Assembly: GCA_032718865.1 (NCBI GenBank)
Contig: JALUTQ010000004.1
Location: 992,001 to 1,056,000, forward strand
Source: Tilletia caries
Taxonomy: Eukaryota; Basidiomycota; Exobasidiomycetes; Tilletiales; Tilletiaceae
Direction of reading: 5' to 3'
DNA length: 64,000 nucleotides
Program-made: the position numbers and the translations under genes
Shown here: positions 23,041 through 33,722 of the stretch, piece after piece
How the letters are laid out: each line of letters opens with the position of its first letter
How positions within the stretch are numbered: position 1 is the first letter of the stretch
The notes under the pieces: model-generated
What the model saw: only the letters and a program-made list of their open reading frames with translations
Told to the model about the DNA's origin: nothing
Database searches by the model: none

Positions 23041-23700
23041 CTCACCGGCGATCATGCGGCATAGCAGCATGCCGTTGGCGATGTAGGAGGTGAGCAATCC
23101 AAGAGCGGCGCCTTTTTGGCTACGGACTTGATACTAGACCTGACTGCATACTGTAGCAGACTGTAGATCAGACTTCGGGAAGGATCGAGTAATACCAATT
23201 GTCTATTCACTATTGAGGTCTGAGGCAGTGGAAAGGGTGGTAACTCACAATCAGGCAACAGCACCGGCAACAGCTTCCGGTACAAGGACAAGTGCTGAGT
23301 TACGGTACTTTGAGAAAGGCTCAGTCCAGAAGTGCAGGTCAAAGACGCGGTAAAAACGTACCGGCTTAGTAAAGCCCTGAAATGCTGGAGAGGATGGGGC
23401 CGGGATGGGGCCGGGATGGGCGGGAGCCATTTGACCGTTGGCGAGTCTGTTCTGAGCGAGTCTTTCCGAAGAGGATGTCAGAGCTGACAGCGTCGTAGAG
23501 GGCAACCAATCGCTATGAGTCGGAATATGCGGAAGGAAATGAACGAACAAAAGTTAGTCATCACAGGAACCGAGCCTACCAGGGTAGCAAGCGTACCGGT
23601 TTATGTATTTGGTCAGGAAGTCGTCATTGGGTGGCCTGTAGAGACAAGTAACGAAGGCGGAAGCGCGGAAGACGGCGATCAGAATATCACTCCAGCCGGA
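23040..23700 (-). CDS. unidentified spliced minus-strand gene segment
   Basis: Consecutive minus-strand segments can be joined by GT..AG introns in one frame: PPNDDFLTKYINR (about 23640-23600), DWLPSTTLSALTSSSERLAQ..FQGFTKP (about 23525-23360) and HLSLYRKLLPVLLPD (about 23290-23240). A further segment reads GLLTSYIANGMLLCRMIAG (about 23110-23050), which looks like a membrane helix. This is too orderly for chance, but the family is not recognised and both ends are unresolved. It follows the ATP-synthase-delta-like piece on the same strand, and whether both belong to one transcript is unclear. Confidence 0.35.
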
Positions 23701-24062
23701 TTCAAGACAATGGAGAAGGCACTCACTGAGCCACTTCTGTGTCGAGTTGCCACCAAATCCGGCTTGAGCTCCTCTACCGAGGGCACGTGCGCTGCGAGGA
23801 TATCCATGTCGCCAGATGCAGCCGGAATTTTCACCTGGGTGACGTCCAAGGAAATGTAGAAGGCTTGGTGGGATGGAGTGAAGTCGAGCTTGGAATGTCC
23901 GAGACCGCGGCGGCGCTGTACGACCGGCGCGCTGCGGATGCGGTGCGGGCGAGGGAGCGCAGAGGTTGTGCAGGACGCAGCTGACGCACTAGCGCGACGG
24001 GGCTCGGTGAGTGTATAGGAGTGGGATCGATGAGCTGAAAATTGCATAGGTATAGGTAAGGG
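23700..24062 (-). pseudogene. ATP synthase subunit delta-like fragment, mitochondrial
   Basis: The minus strand encodes an Arg/Ser/Ala-rich, presequence-like N-terminus, then GHSKLDFTPSHQAFYISLDV, TQVKIPAASGDMDILAAHVP and SVEELKPD. These match the N-terminal beta domain of F1 delta/epsilon subunits (fungal Atp16), whose usual core is TQVNIPAATGDMGILANHVP followed by LKPG. Two invariant glycines are aspartate here, each explained by one G-to-A change. The C-terminal half of the protein is not found downstream. I read it as a decayed or captured 5' fragment, not a working ATP synthase gene. Confidence 0.5.
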
Positions 24063-24329
24063 AAAGGAATGCAAAGAAGGAAGATGGGGAGAGAAGATCA
24101 AGGCATCAGCGGTCAGCAGGCAGAACTCTCAATCATCAGAGGAAGCTGTGTCAGGCAGCATCGTGCTTCGTGCGACCTGATACCTTTTGTGACTGCTTTG
24201 CTGGGAATGGTTAGTTCTGCGCAGGCAAACGGAACGCAGAGCCTTGAGAAAAAGTGGAGGAAGCAAGGGATTATTGTCGGTGAGAATATGGCGACTAGTG
24301 AGTAGAAAGGCTTCTTCCTTACATGCACA

Positions 24330-24545
24330 TGGCTACGCACGACTCAGGGTGGCGCCACCACCCTTCGCCCGCTTCCCCATGCCGGTGGCCTCTAGCCCTC
24401 TGCTGGATTGGGGGGTATACGATGCTGATGAGTTGAGGGAAAAGCCATACTCGCAAAATAAAAAGCCTACTGAGGTTAGGAAGGTACGCGCGGTCGCAGA
24501 CGCAGGGTGGCGCAGCCACCCTTCGCCCTGCCCGCCGTGCTGATA
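24330..24545. repeat. two copies of a GGGTGGCG..CCACCCTTCGCCC hairpin motif
   Basis: CAGGGTGGCG, 2-3 nt, then CCACCCTTCGCCC occurs at about 24345 and again at about 24505 in direct orientation. Each copy can fold on itself (GGGTGG with CCACCC). Function unknown. Confidence 0.45.
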
Positions 24546-24960
24546 TTTGACATTACCTGTATCCTTTGCGGTTGTGCAAGGAAGATGTAGGAAAGAAAGA
24601 GTATCAATGATGGTGGGGTGGTTATTTCGGTTCGCGTTTGGTGAGCGGAGTTAAGTTCGTGTGATTACATAAGCAGAAAAGTCAGAAACTGCTTCCACAG
24701 CATCAACCACACAACCTGACTAGCTGTAAGTCTGCAGCCTCAAAGAGTTCAGGATTTGATCCCTAGTCGTTCCGGCCTCCAGGACGTCTTTACTTGGGAG
24801 GGAAAATATTTTTTCTATTGATGTTGGTTCAGGCGCTTACGGCCGTAAGAAAACTGGTTCCAGTAACCCCAATCTCTAAAGAGACTGGGGAATCCGGCCA
24901 TTTCTCAACAACGACGCTTCTCATGCGTCTCACGATTCACACACAGCTCAATCACACGCT

Positions 24961-25185
24961 CATCTATCCTTCAGTATTAGTAGTCATGTCTAAGAAATGT
25001 AATCTTCCTTACTTAGTACGATCAGACAGCTCGGATCACTTCCTCCGGACGACTACGACCATGTGGTCCGATTATTGGGGAACCCATGTCATTTTTTTAT
25101 TACAATCGAGGGAAATGATAGATACAGTCTTCGTGAACATGGACGTGAAGGTTTGAGCGAGTTTGAGCGAGAATTGAGCGAGTGC
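24961..25185 (+). repeat. dispersed repeat, copy C
   Basis: Same landmark order as copies A and B (AATCTTCCTTACTTAGTA, TCACTTCCTCCGGACGAC, ATGTCATTTTTTTATTAC, GAATTGAGCGAG). First unit of a three-unit array with a period of about 340-350 nt. Confidence 0.8.
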
Positions 25186-25300
25186 TGTCAGTTTTCAGAC
25201 CGCGGGAACATCGGCTCAGCGCGAGTCCCATATCTTGCCACAACTCGACAACGACGCTGTTTCCGAGCTTCAAACTGCACACCCTAGTCTATCACACGCT

Positions 25301-25560
25301 CATCTCTCTTTCTGTAATAGCATTCATTTGTGAGAAATGCAATCTTCCTTACTTAGTAGACTCGGACAGGTCCGACCACTTCCTCTGCCCGACCACGACC
25401 ATGATGTCCGATCATAGGGGGAGACTATGTCATTTTTTATTTACAATCAATGGAAATGATAGCTACAGTGTTCCTGGTCATGGATGTCAAGGTTTGGGAG
25501 AGATTGAGCCAGAATTGAGCGAGATTGCTTAGTACAAACTCGGCGGCTACTTAGTACCCC
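25301..25560 (+). repeat. dispersed repeat, copy D
   Basis: Second unit of the array. It has a fuller upstream part (CTCGACAACGACGCTGTTTC, then CCTAGTCTATCACACGCTC) shared with copy E, and ends in TACTTAGTACCCCTG like copy B. Confidence 0.85.
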
Positions 25561-25649
25561 TGCGCGCGACGCACATATTCAGTCAGCACTCGACAACGAC
25601 GCTGTTTCCGAGCTTCAAACGTCACGCCCTAGTCTATCACACCCTCACG

Positions 25650-25870
25650 CATCTTTCTGTATTAGTAATCATCTGTGAGAAATGCAATCTTCCTTACTTA
25701 GTAGACTCGGACAGCTCCGATCACTTCCTCCGCCCGACCACGACCATGATGTCCGATTATAGGGGAACCTATGTCATTTTTTTTCCACGATCGATTGAAA
25801 CGATAGATAAAGCCTAGCTGATCATACTTATCAAGGTTGGAGAGAGAACGAGCCAGAATTGAGCGAGATC
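25650..25870 (+). repeat. dispersed repeat, copy E
   Basis: Third unit. It matches copy D closely to ATGTCATTTTTT, then diverges, ending GAATTGAGCGAGAT. Confidence 0.8.
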
Positions 25871-26057
25871 CGTCAGTGGCAGGTTGACGGAAACTGAAGT
25901 CGAGCGCGAACACATGTCCTCAAAGACAAACGTCAGTAAGATCAGCAGCGAGAGCTCCGGGATTTTTCACATACGCCAGATCACCTGTCAGTCAATATCA
26001 TATCACGTCTCTACTTTCTCTCGACCTCAGAGGAACATAAAAGTATACAAGAATCAG

Positions 26058-26075
26058 GGGGGGGGGGGGGGGACG
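26058..26075. repeat. poly-G run
   Basis: An unbroken run of about 17 G, followed 100 nt later by a run of 12-13 A (about 26174). These homopolymers sit just before the truncated MULE gene and could mark a junction or an assembly weak point. Confidence 0.7.
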
Positions 26076-26312
26076 CTCCCCTGAACGCTGGAGCGCTGGA
26101 GGCCCGAATTCCCCTAACGAACAGGCAAAACGGGATGAAAACGGTTGACGGTAAGCAGCTGAAATGGCGATGAAAAAAAAAAAACTTACTGTAGAGTCTA
26201 AAAAAGTCTCAGGAAGACCTCATGGCCCTAAACCATGGCTACCAAAAATATAACGTAAACTTCTAACCTCTAGCGGTAATAGAGTTCGGGGAATACTCCG
26301 ACCCCACAGGGT

Positions 26313-28762
26313 AAGGGACGGGTCACAATTTGGAGTTGGCCAGCAAGGGCGGAGATGCGGCATCGTTGATCGTCTGGCTTTCCGAACAAAAGTCCCAGGA
26401 CTCTCGTTTCGTTTACGAACACTTCGTCAACAAAGAGACTGGCGCTCTGCGTCGCCTGTTTGTCTCGTCTCCAGAAATGATCGAGACTCTGCAGCGGTTC
26501 GGGGACGTCGTGATTGCTGATGTGGCTCAAGGGCGCAATATGTATCAGATGCCTCTGAACGTATTCTGCGTTGTCGACGGTGCCGGTCGGACTCGAAACG
26601 TCGCCTACGTTGTCCAAGATCGACAGGACCACGATGCGCATCAGTGGGCGCTTCAACAGCTCGTTTCCGCATCTGGATCCAAGCCTTCTGTTATCATGTC
26701 CGATCAAGACGCTGCATTCATGAGCGCGGTGCGCAAAGTCTGCCCGGATGCTAATTATTTACTCTGTCTGTGGCATCTCTGGAAAAATGTTCGTCGGAAC
26801 CTGGTATCGAAACTACGGGACCAATGGTCACAATTTTGTCAACGTTTCTGGCTGGTTTATCGAGCTCCCAGTCCCAAGGCATTCGAGACCCGCTGGAACG
26901 AAATGCTTCGAATCTTTCCGAGGACACGGCCATACCTCGAAACCTTTCAGTATCCCAACAGGCGCAGCTGGGCGGCCGCCTGGACCCGCACTCAGTTCAC
27001 AGCAAATACGCGGACAACCGGGCGGGTCGAATCAGAGAATGGAGTCAACAAGATGCTTTCGAGTCGAAAGACGACGCTTATGGAGCTGTTCCCTCGGCTT
27101 CTACAGCGAGCGGCTCAGCAAGGAGACTCGGGCGATGGCAATTCGTCCGTGAGTGCAACGAGTGTGGTGTGGACCGTGGAGCGTGTGCATAGTCTGACAC
27201 TCTGAGGGTTCTGCCTCCACAGTTCCTCAGCCGCAATGCCGATGCCGTCGAAGACTATTTTCAAGAGGTTGTCGACGCAGTGCGAGCTCAGTGTACGATT
27301 TGGCCGAGAAAACAGATTCACGAGCAAATGTCCCAGGCCATGTTCTACCGCGTTAATCCTACCAATGCGAGTAACCATTTCTCATTCCCTGTGTTGTTCA
27401 TGCTCTTTCCTTCTGACGTTCTACACCTGCTCGTCTCTACTCTCTAGCTTCCTCAATCGATGGCGAGCGACACCCTCGAGCAACGGAGTGATCAAGAAGA
27501 CACTGCGGCCCGGGATAAGGAAGAGAATGGCCAGACTAAGGTCAGCGGCGTGAAAGAACCGATGCCCGTCGGATCATCAAGTCACCCAGAGATTCCGACA
27601 CGGATAGGGAAGAGGGATCGCCCTTCGACGAGGCAGGCGTGGATGACGATGTTGATATGAATATCCAAGAAGATGAGGACATTGCTCGAGAGCTACCGGT
27701 GAGTCTAGCCAATCGTCAGCAGCCAGCTTACCACCCAAATCACTAACAGTAACCGTTTTGCTTATACTTCTCATTAGAACGACGAGCAGAACACCGGACT
27801 AGATGCGGAGTACCTGGCCGATATGATCGGATCGTCTGGTTTGAAGCTCGTAAGAGCATACAATGTGCAGCGCCGCGGCACAACGAGGTCGCGTGCCTTG
27901 CTTGTGGCGGATGATGGCCAACTCTTTTGCACCTGCGCTGAGGCAGTGGCAGCAGGAGTGCCGTGCCGCCATATGTGGGCGGTGATAGGGGAAGGTGAAT
28001 ACTTCATTCCTCAGCAAATCAATCAAAGGTCAGGGCACAGGCGGTCGGATTTGTCTACATCAATTATAGGCTGAGTGACTGACTGTCATTGTTTCCAACC
28101 CTTTTAAAGCACAGATGGTACATCGATCCGACGTCTGCAGCGAAGTCGACCCCAATTCAACTCCGAGCTCCTGCTCTCGCGGTGGATCCTCCGGAGAAAG
28201 CCGTGCCGGTGCAGCTCCCTGGCAACACAGACATTGAAAATGCACCCACTCCAGGTCCGGGCGTCAAGATGCCCAAGGTACATGCATACCATCGAGCGAC
28301 CGCTGCCACGAACAACATCATGAAAGCTCTGAGCACAGAAACCCGAGTTAAGAAGTTTGAGACGATGCTGGAGAACTTTTTGTGAGTCCAGTCTCACAGC
28401 CCATTCCCGAATCCCAATCTCGTGCGGCGTGACACAGCCCAATTCAGTACTTACTTAGCCACGCGCTCTCTACTGTTACGACCAGAACCGAAACAGAGCG
28501 TGAGGACGCAGGGTTCCCCGTGCGTGATCCACCTCTCATCCGCACAAAAGGTCGACCACCATCGGCCCGCAAGAAGGATCCCGCGGAAACGCGACGAACC
28601 TCAGTGAAGCCACCAGGGCCAAAAGTCAACAAAGCGCGAGCCCGACCCAAACCCTCGTCCAGTCAGGGGATCGGCGCCTCGACAGATTCCGGGGATCTAT
28701 CAAACGCTAGGAGCTCCAAGCGAGCACGACCCAACCCGCCGCCAGGCCCTCCTCAGTCATGA
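26313..28762 (+). CDS. MULE (Mutator-like) transposase, FAR1-like, 5' truncated
   Basis: DDE transposase of Mutator-like elements. The catalytic region (26330-27148) shows VVIADVAQGRNMYQMPLNVF (first D), SVIMSDQDAAFMSA (second D), CLWHLWKNVRRNL and AFETRWNEML (E). An exon from 27223 continues FLSRNADAVEDYFQEV. The C-terminal exons 27778-28028, 28115-28381 and 28486-28762 join in phase. They carry a SWIM zinc finger (FCTCAEAVAAGVPCRHMW, C-x-C-x8-C-x-H), the typical following RWYIDPTS, and an AT-hook-like RTKGRPPSARKKD. Exons between 27371 and 27690 cannot be joined without a stop, so frameshifts are possible there. An in-frame TAA at 26312 and the absence of the N-terminal DNA-binding domain show 5' truncation. 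No flanking inverted repeats are seen. Probably dead, or partly functional. Confidence 0.8.
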
Positions 28763-29230
28763 GACTTCATTTTAACAATTCGTCGTTTGAAATCATGATC
28801 CTTTGATTTTGTTTACTTAAATATCTATTATCTGGTGCTGACGGACATAGATGCTGTTGTGAGGTCAAGCGCGAGTGTCTCACCAGGTAGGAGCAGCCGC
28901 CCGACAGGTTGAAAAGCAGCCTTGCCACTCTTGAGCGCGCTCTAAAAGGCATCTGCCTGACTGTCGGGCGTGGTGCAGAGGCAATGCTGAGGGCGAGAAG
29001 GCCAACGGTGATTGAGCGAGTGGAAACCAACGATGGAGGTAGCCTAGTCCTGATCCTGAGCTGTAAACTGTAGTGGTAAGGAGAGATTGATATCAGTTAG
29101 TTGCTACGATCGGAAGAAGAGATAAAGATGGATGCATTCTCACATTGAAGTCGATAGTTGAGAAGGAGAATGAATATCTTGCGGTGGCAGAGGCTGCGCT
29201 CGTCCGCGTAGGAGGTCGCAGGCACCAGGT
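28763..29230. other. intergenic, nothing recognised
   Basis: This is the 3' flank of the MULE gene. No gene, repeat unit or terminal inverted repeat is evident. Confidence 0.35.
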
Positions 29231-29289
29231 CCAGCACCGACACCGTTCGCGCTGGCCGACTCGATCGGAACGGCCGCACTGACGCATCG

Positions 29290-29690
29290 CGGCGGAGGAT
29301 TGATCACCTCATCGTCCCCAACAAGCGCAGCACTGCCCTCCGCTCGCCGGTCCTCGCGCCCACGCCACAGCCGCCAAGACACGCAGCATCGGCATCGACA
29401 GCGACAGCATCCAACTCCGTCCTCGCACCGCCTCCCGCTGCGGAGACGCTCGCATCCTTCGAGGGGCCGTTGCTTGCGGAGGATGTGGCAGCGGGTGTTT
29501 ATGGCGGGTACACCATCCAGCGCACACTTGGCATCGGCGCATTCAGCCGCGTCGTCTTCGCCGTCCGGCCGGACTCCACACTATCGCCGGATCTCCACGC
29601 GCAGCTGCTCACAACACCACCACCATCACCAGCGCCGGCAGCCCCTACGTAGGCGTCGTTGGCATCGTTTCTCGGCTGAAGTAGGTCGCG
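29290..29690 (+). pseudogene. protein kinase N-terminal fragment
   Basis: One frame reads through a Pro/Ala-rich leader into GVYGGYTIQRTLGIGAFSRVVFAVRP, the glycine-loop strand of a fungal Ser/Thr kinase (G-x-G-x-F-S-x-V). A one-base shift then gives SPYVGVVGIVSRLK, placed where the VAVK strand should be. No catalytic loop, DFG or APE motif follows. Further on there is an acidic repeat (ESVSESVSESEDD, about 29786-29826). I read it as a truncated, frameshifted kinase gene. Confidence 0.45.
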
Positions 29691-29699
29691 TGGATGGAA

Positions 29700-32600
29700 A
29701 GACTGGAGGGAGGAGCACGAAGAGGGGGGGCGGTTGTCCTGCATGCGCTGTTGACACGACTGCGCGCCCTTGCCCGCCGTCCGTAGCAGAGTCCGTATCA
29801 GAGTCCGTATCAGAGTCCGAGGACGACGCGGTCCCGCACTGCCGCCCCCGCTCCCCGCTGGCTGCGGTGTATGTGCTCGCCACCCCGCCCTATCTTCCGC
29901 ACCAGCACCGCCAGTCGACGGGGGGGTGCGTACATCCAGACGCTCGGTATTGGTACGAACCCCGTTTGGGCCGATGAGAGGCGATGCGGATGAGATGATG
30001 GAGGCGTTTGTGGTTTGCCTTGGGCGGGGTGGGGAGGCCGAAGAATTCGGTTATGAGGAGGGAGGACTGAGGAGAATGCTTGGTTTGCTTCTTCTGCGGA
30101 CGGGAGATTATGAGAGTCAGCAGGACGTACGCAAGGTGGACATAGAGAGAGGAAGATGAAAGAACGAACCCTTCTGTGCATCCATGTCTGCGGACTGCGG
30201 TGAGCTTGCGCTTGGAGGTCGTCGGTTATGAGCTGGTATGCGGCCTGCATGTCGGATCCATCTCTGCTGGGGAATGGGGATGAACCTGTCTCCGTATGTG
30301 ATTGAGCGAGCCTTTGCCTTGAGCGGAGCGCGTCGGTGGTCGCTGTGGTGAGGAGGATGCGGATATTGTTGTTGTTGGGGGCGTTGGACTGCTTGCTGTG
30401 AGTGCAGCGGTCAGCGGAGATCGAGACAGCACCAGTCCCTTCAAGAACACTCCAAGTTGAGACGGCGCCAGATGAGGGCCGTTGGGTAGGAATCGACAAT
30501 CGTGAAGGTGACCTTGCAGCTCGGGGAAGGAGTTACTGGCTGTTGTTGTCGGGGCAACCAGTCCCTGTCTCCTGCGCACGAATCAAACACATGGGACAGC
30601 CGTTGTCAGCCGAGTCTGCTCATTTGAATTGGAAAATAGATTTTTCGCGACACCATACATCGCAAAATCCCCTCCTTCTTCTTCACTCCATGTATGCAAT
30701 CAATGAATAGCGCACGACGCGAAGCGCTCATTTTACTATTATGACAGTAATAACCACTCAGGCACTCAGGCGATTCAGGTGTTGTATGGAGCACGGGTAT
30801 GTATCGGTTGAGACTTGAAGCTTGAAGTTCGATGATCAAACTCACTGGAATCTTATTTGAGGCTTTGAGGACTTGTCGAGAATTAGCACTAAATATAAAG
30901 GAAAATGGTGCGGGGAGACAGACTCGCTTATTTTGGAATCAAGGTGTTTTTATACCTTGTACACACAATTACACATACAGGAACTGCTTCATGCTTCATG
31001 CCTCATGGACGCTGCTTTGTGACTTGGGAGACTATACGGAACCCAAAGTCACAATCACAAATGAGGATCTTGATTCATTGCTGTAATTAAACCCTCTCTT
31101 TTTGACTTTACTCTGGATTTTATTCTGGTTTTATTCATTATCATCTAGCACTGCCACTCGCGCAGGTCTTGCCTCTTTTCTGACTTTGGCTTTTCACCAA
31201 GTCTGTTAGTTGTTTATCTTTGGTCTGAGCCTTTAAGGTACTCACCTGGTTATAGTTGAAGATGTCTCTTGCCGGGCGTCTGTCTCGGGTAAGTTGTGGG
31301 GTCTATGTACTCTCGGCACTGGGACTAGTAGGCTTGGGTTGTACTAAGCTTGTCAAAGACAGAGCTGAAGTAACGAACCACGCTGCAGAGCCCCCGTAAG
31401 ACCATAGGGGGCTGGCGCTGCAGAAAACACTGTTGATCCCAGTTCCCCCCGTTCCACTGATGTCCCGTGCCAGCACCTGAGCTATTGCTATGTTCGGTCT
31501 GATGTCCCAGGGACGGGAACGGGGGTCAAACCGCAACTAACCCACAACTTACCCGACGAGGTGTACACTAGCTTGGCCTAAGCTGCACAACAGACAGAGA
31601 CAACCTTCCTGAGGGAGAAGAAGAAAGATGGTTTGGTGGCAGTCCCCCTTCCTTTTATAGCTTCGCCCCCATCCAACCCTCCTCAGCGCGCTCTCTGTGC
31701 AGCACCAGCGCACAGACCACAGGGCACGGACCGTTTGTGTTGCTTTTTGGGAGAATGTGTACATAAGAACGACAATCGCCCGCCGATCCGCGGCCCCGCG
31801 GGCCAGCAAGCAGTGGGTGAGATCGAGACGGATAAACACAATCTGTAAGTCAGGGACCAGCGAAACTTCCAGCTGGTCAGTAGTAAACATATTTAAACAA
31901 CGGTGACACGTACAGTGGTCGGTGATAAAGCGATAAAGAGACAAAAGTGGGGGATGTTTATCCGAGCTTGATTTGAATCAATTGAGAGAGCGGTCAGGCT
32001 TTCAGGCTTCAGGTGCTAGGTCCGAGCGTGCGGGACTCGGGAGTCCCGCGCAATGATGCGTCGTCAGATGATGCTGGCTTGATTGATTGATCATGCGATC
32101 ATGATGTAGTTGTGGTCTGGGGAAAAGAACAAGCGTCAAGAGTCAGATACCACTCAAGAGAGGTGAGGCGACCATACGGCGGAAATGGCAATAATAAGCA
32201 AGATTGATCGTTGATCGTTCTTCGTTGTTCATAGTTATTATTGCATGATTATCATTTTGGTCATCACGCATGAAAACTAACTGGCTAATTAATATGAGTA
32301 AAGTAACTCGCGCAGCTGGCAGCACCACTATACTGACAGCGACAGGCGCCGGGTACATATATAATGTACTTTCAAAAATGCTCAGATTTTTGGTTGTGGC
32401 GCGAAGCTTAGAAACTAGCTAAAATGGCCACGCGTCCAAGGCCCAAGCGCCTTACGGAAAAAGTACAAGGAATATCTGCACGATGCGGCTGCGAGCGCTG
32501 CGAGAGTCTGTTGGGAACTCATTATGTATTGCGGATCAGTCATTCTTGGACATGAGGCATGAGACGAGAGCAGGGTGCCCCAACTATCCGGCGGTAAATT

Positions 32601-33000
32601 GTATTTGTTAAGACCGTATAAATAATTTACAACTATGTACACTGTCTGACTAAGCCCGGACTCAGGAACGCTAAGGCGCGGAGGCCTGAGTAGGCTCTTC
32701 AGTTTTCAAGCATTACATAATGTTTAATGCCTAAAGACGGGTTGGAGAGTACATAGTAGTGGAGGAAATAGTGAAACAGCAGTCATCCCCTTCTGGTCAG
32801 TAGTAATAATCGTGCGGTCAGTAGTCAGTAGCGGTCAGGCGGTGAGGCGTGAGGCTTTGAGGCTACTTCGCTTGAGGCTTATTGAGGCTTGAGACGCTGG
32901 GTCCGAGCGTGGCAGCGTGGTGGTCCGTATGGTTTCGGACAAGAGAAGTTTCTCACGATGAGAGAATGAAGTAACCTTAAAATAGACAAGGGAAAACTTC
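29700..33000. other. gene-poor stretch
   Basis: No supported gene. Low-complexity words (TTCAGGC, GAGGCTTGAGG) occur near 30760, 31990 and 32830. GGTCCGAGCGTG occurs at about 32020 and 32900, and CTGGTCAGTAGTAA at about 31874 and 32794, so two loosely similar blocks about 0.9 kb apart are likely repeat remnants. Confidence 0.35.
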
Positions 33001-33003
33001 GGC

Positions 33004-33112
33004 ATGGCGCGGTCTGCAGACCTCTACCGCGCTTTAGAGGGGGGGCGCGGGTTTCATATGGGCACCGCGCCCCGGGCGCGGGTACCGCGCGGGCGCGGCG
33101 GTTAGAATTGTC
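33004..33112. repeat. GC-rich palindromic stretch
   Basis: Dense overlapping palindromes (GGTCTGCAGACC; CGCGCCCCGGGCGCG; GCGCGGGTACCGCGC) in otherwise AT-rich DNA, 80 nt left of a MITE. Confidence 0.5.
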
Positions 33113-33194
33113 CGCATATAAAAAGTTGGCACTTAAGTGGCCGACAGCTCAATGGATAAGCTTTTCCACTACCCTTATTCCAGCGAGTTTCCAC

Positions 33195-33712
33195 TAGTCT
33201 GGTCACACCAGACCTTGTAACTCTCAAATGAGCTAAAGCACTATACCGCGTACGCGGTCTGGGGACATTCGACCCGATTCAATTGGAAGGTGCCTGCAAC
33301 TTTTTGACCCAACACCGTCTGAAGGCCCACTTCTCCTCCTCTCAGCTTCCATTTTTCGCCAAACGAAATCAGCACAAAGACAGCGCTGCCGCGAGCTCAG
33401 CAGGCAAGGAGCAGCGCCATGGTGTTTTCCTTGCCATTGGCTTCTTTGTTGTGTCACGGCTGGCCATTGTGTTCGTCGCTGTAGAGCAGCTAATCTTCGT
33501 GTTGACTGCGTCGTGCGGAGCGGCCACCAGACAGCTCGCACGGGTCTTTTTGATGGATCGTCGAAAATTGGGCACTGGAGCAGTGTCTGCGACAACTTTC
33601 AGTTCTGTATGGGCCACCTACTAAGTAAATCGTGTCGAATGTCCCCAGACCGTCTCCACGGGATCCTGTCCTTGTCATCACGTGCGTGCGACGGTCTGGT
33701 GTGATCAGACTA
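33195..33712. mobile_element. MULE-like MITE, TAGTCTGG family, copy 1
   Basis: A 518-bp non-autonomous element. The left end TAGTCTGGTCACACCAGACC matches the inverted right end TAGTCTGATCACACCAGACC at 19 of 20 bases. It is flanked by a perfect 10-bp target duplication GAGTTTCCAC at 33185-33194 and 33713-33722. The terminal repeat is itself palindromic (CTGGT..ACCAG). A second inner inverted motif (GGTCTGGGGACATTCGA on the left, TCGAATGTCCCCAGACC on the right) is also present. The 10-bp duplication fits the Mutator superfamily. No transposase is encoded. Confidence 0.9.
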
Positions 33713-33722
33713 GAGTTTCCAC

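Noticed and set aside
13665..24905. 15-bp inverted match GATTCCCCAGTCTCT between 13.67 and 24.89 kb
   Set aside because: Too short over 11 kb, and the repeats beside it are in direct orientation; probably chance.
29810..30499. Minus-strand frame of 229 codons
   Set aside because: It overlaps the kinase remnant on the other strand and shows no motif; probably a shadow of GC-rich sequence.
33140..33200. tRNA-like A-box (GACAGCTCAATGGATAAGC) upstream of MITE copy 1
   Set aside because: No B box or cloverleaf follows, even after removing the MITE, so I do not call a tRNA.
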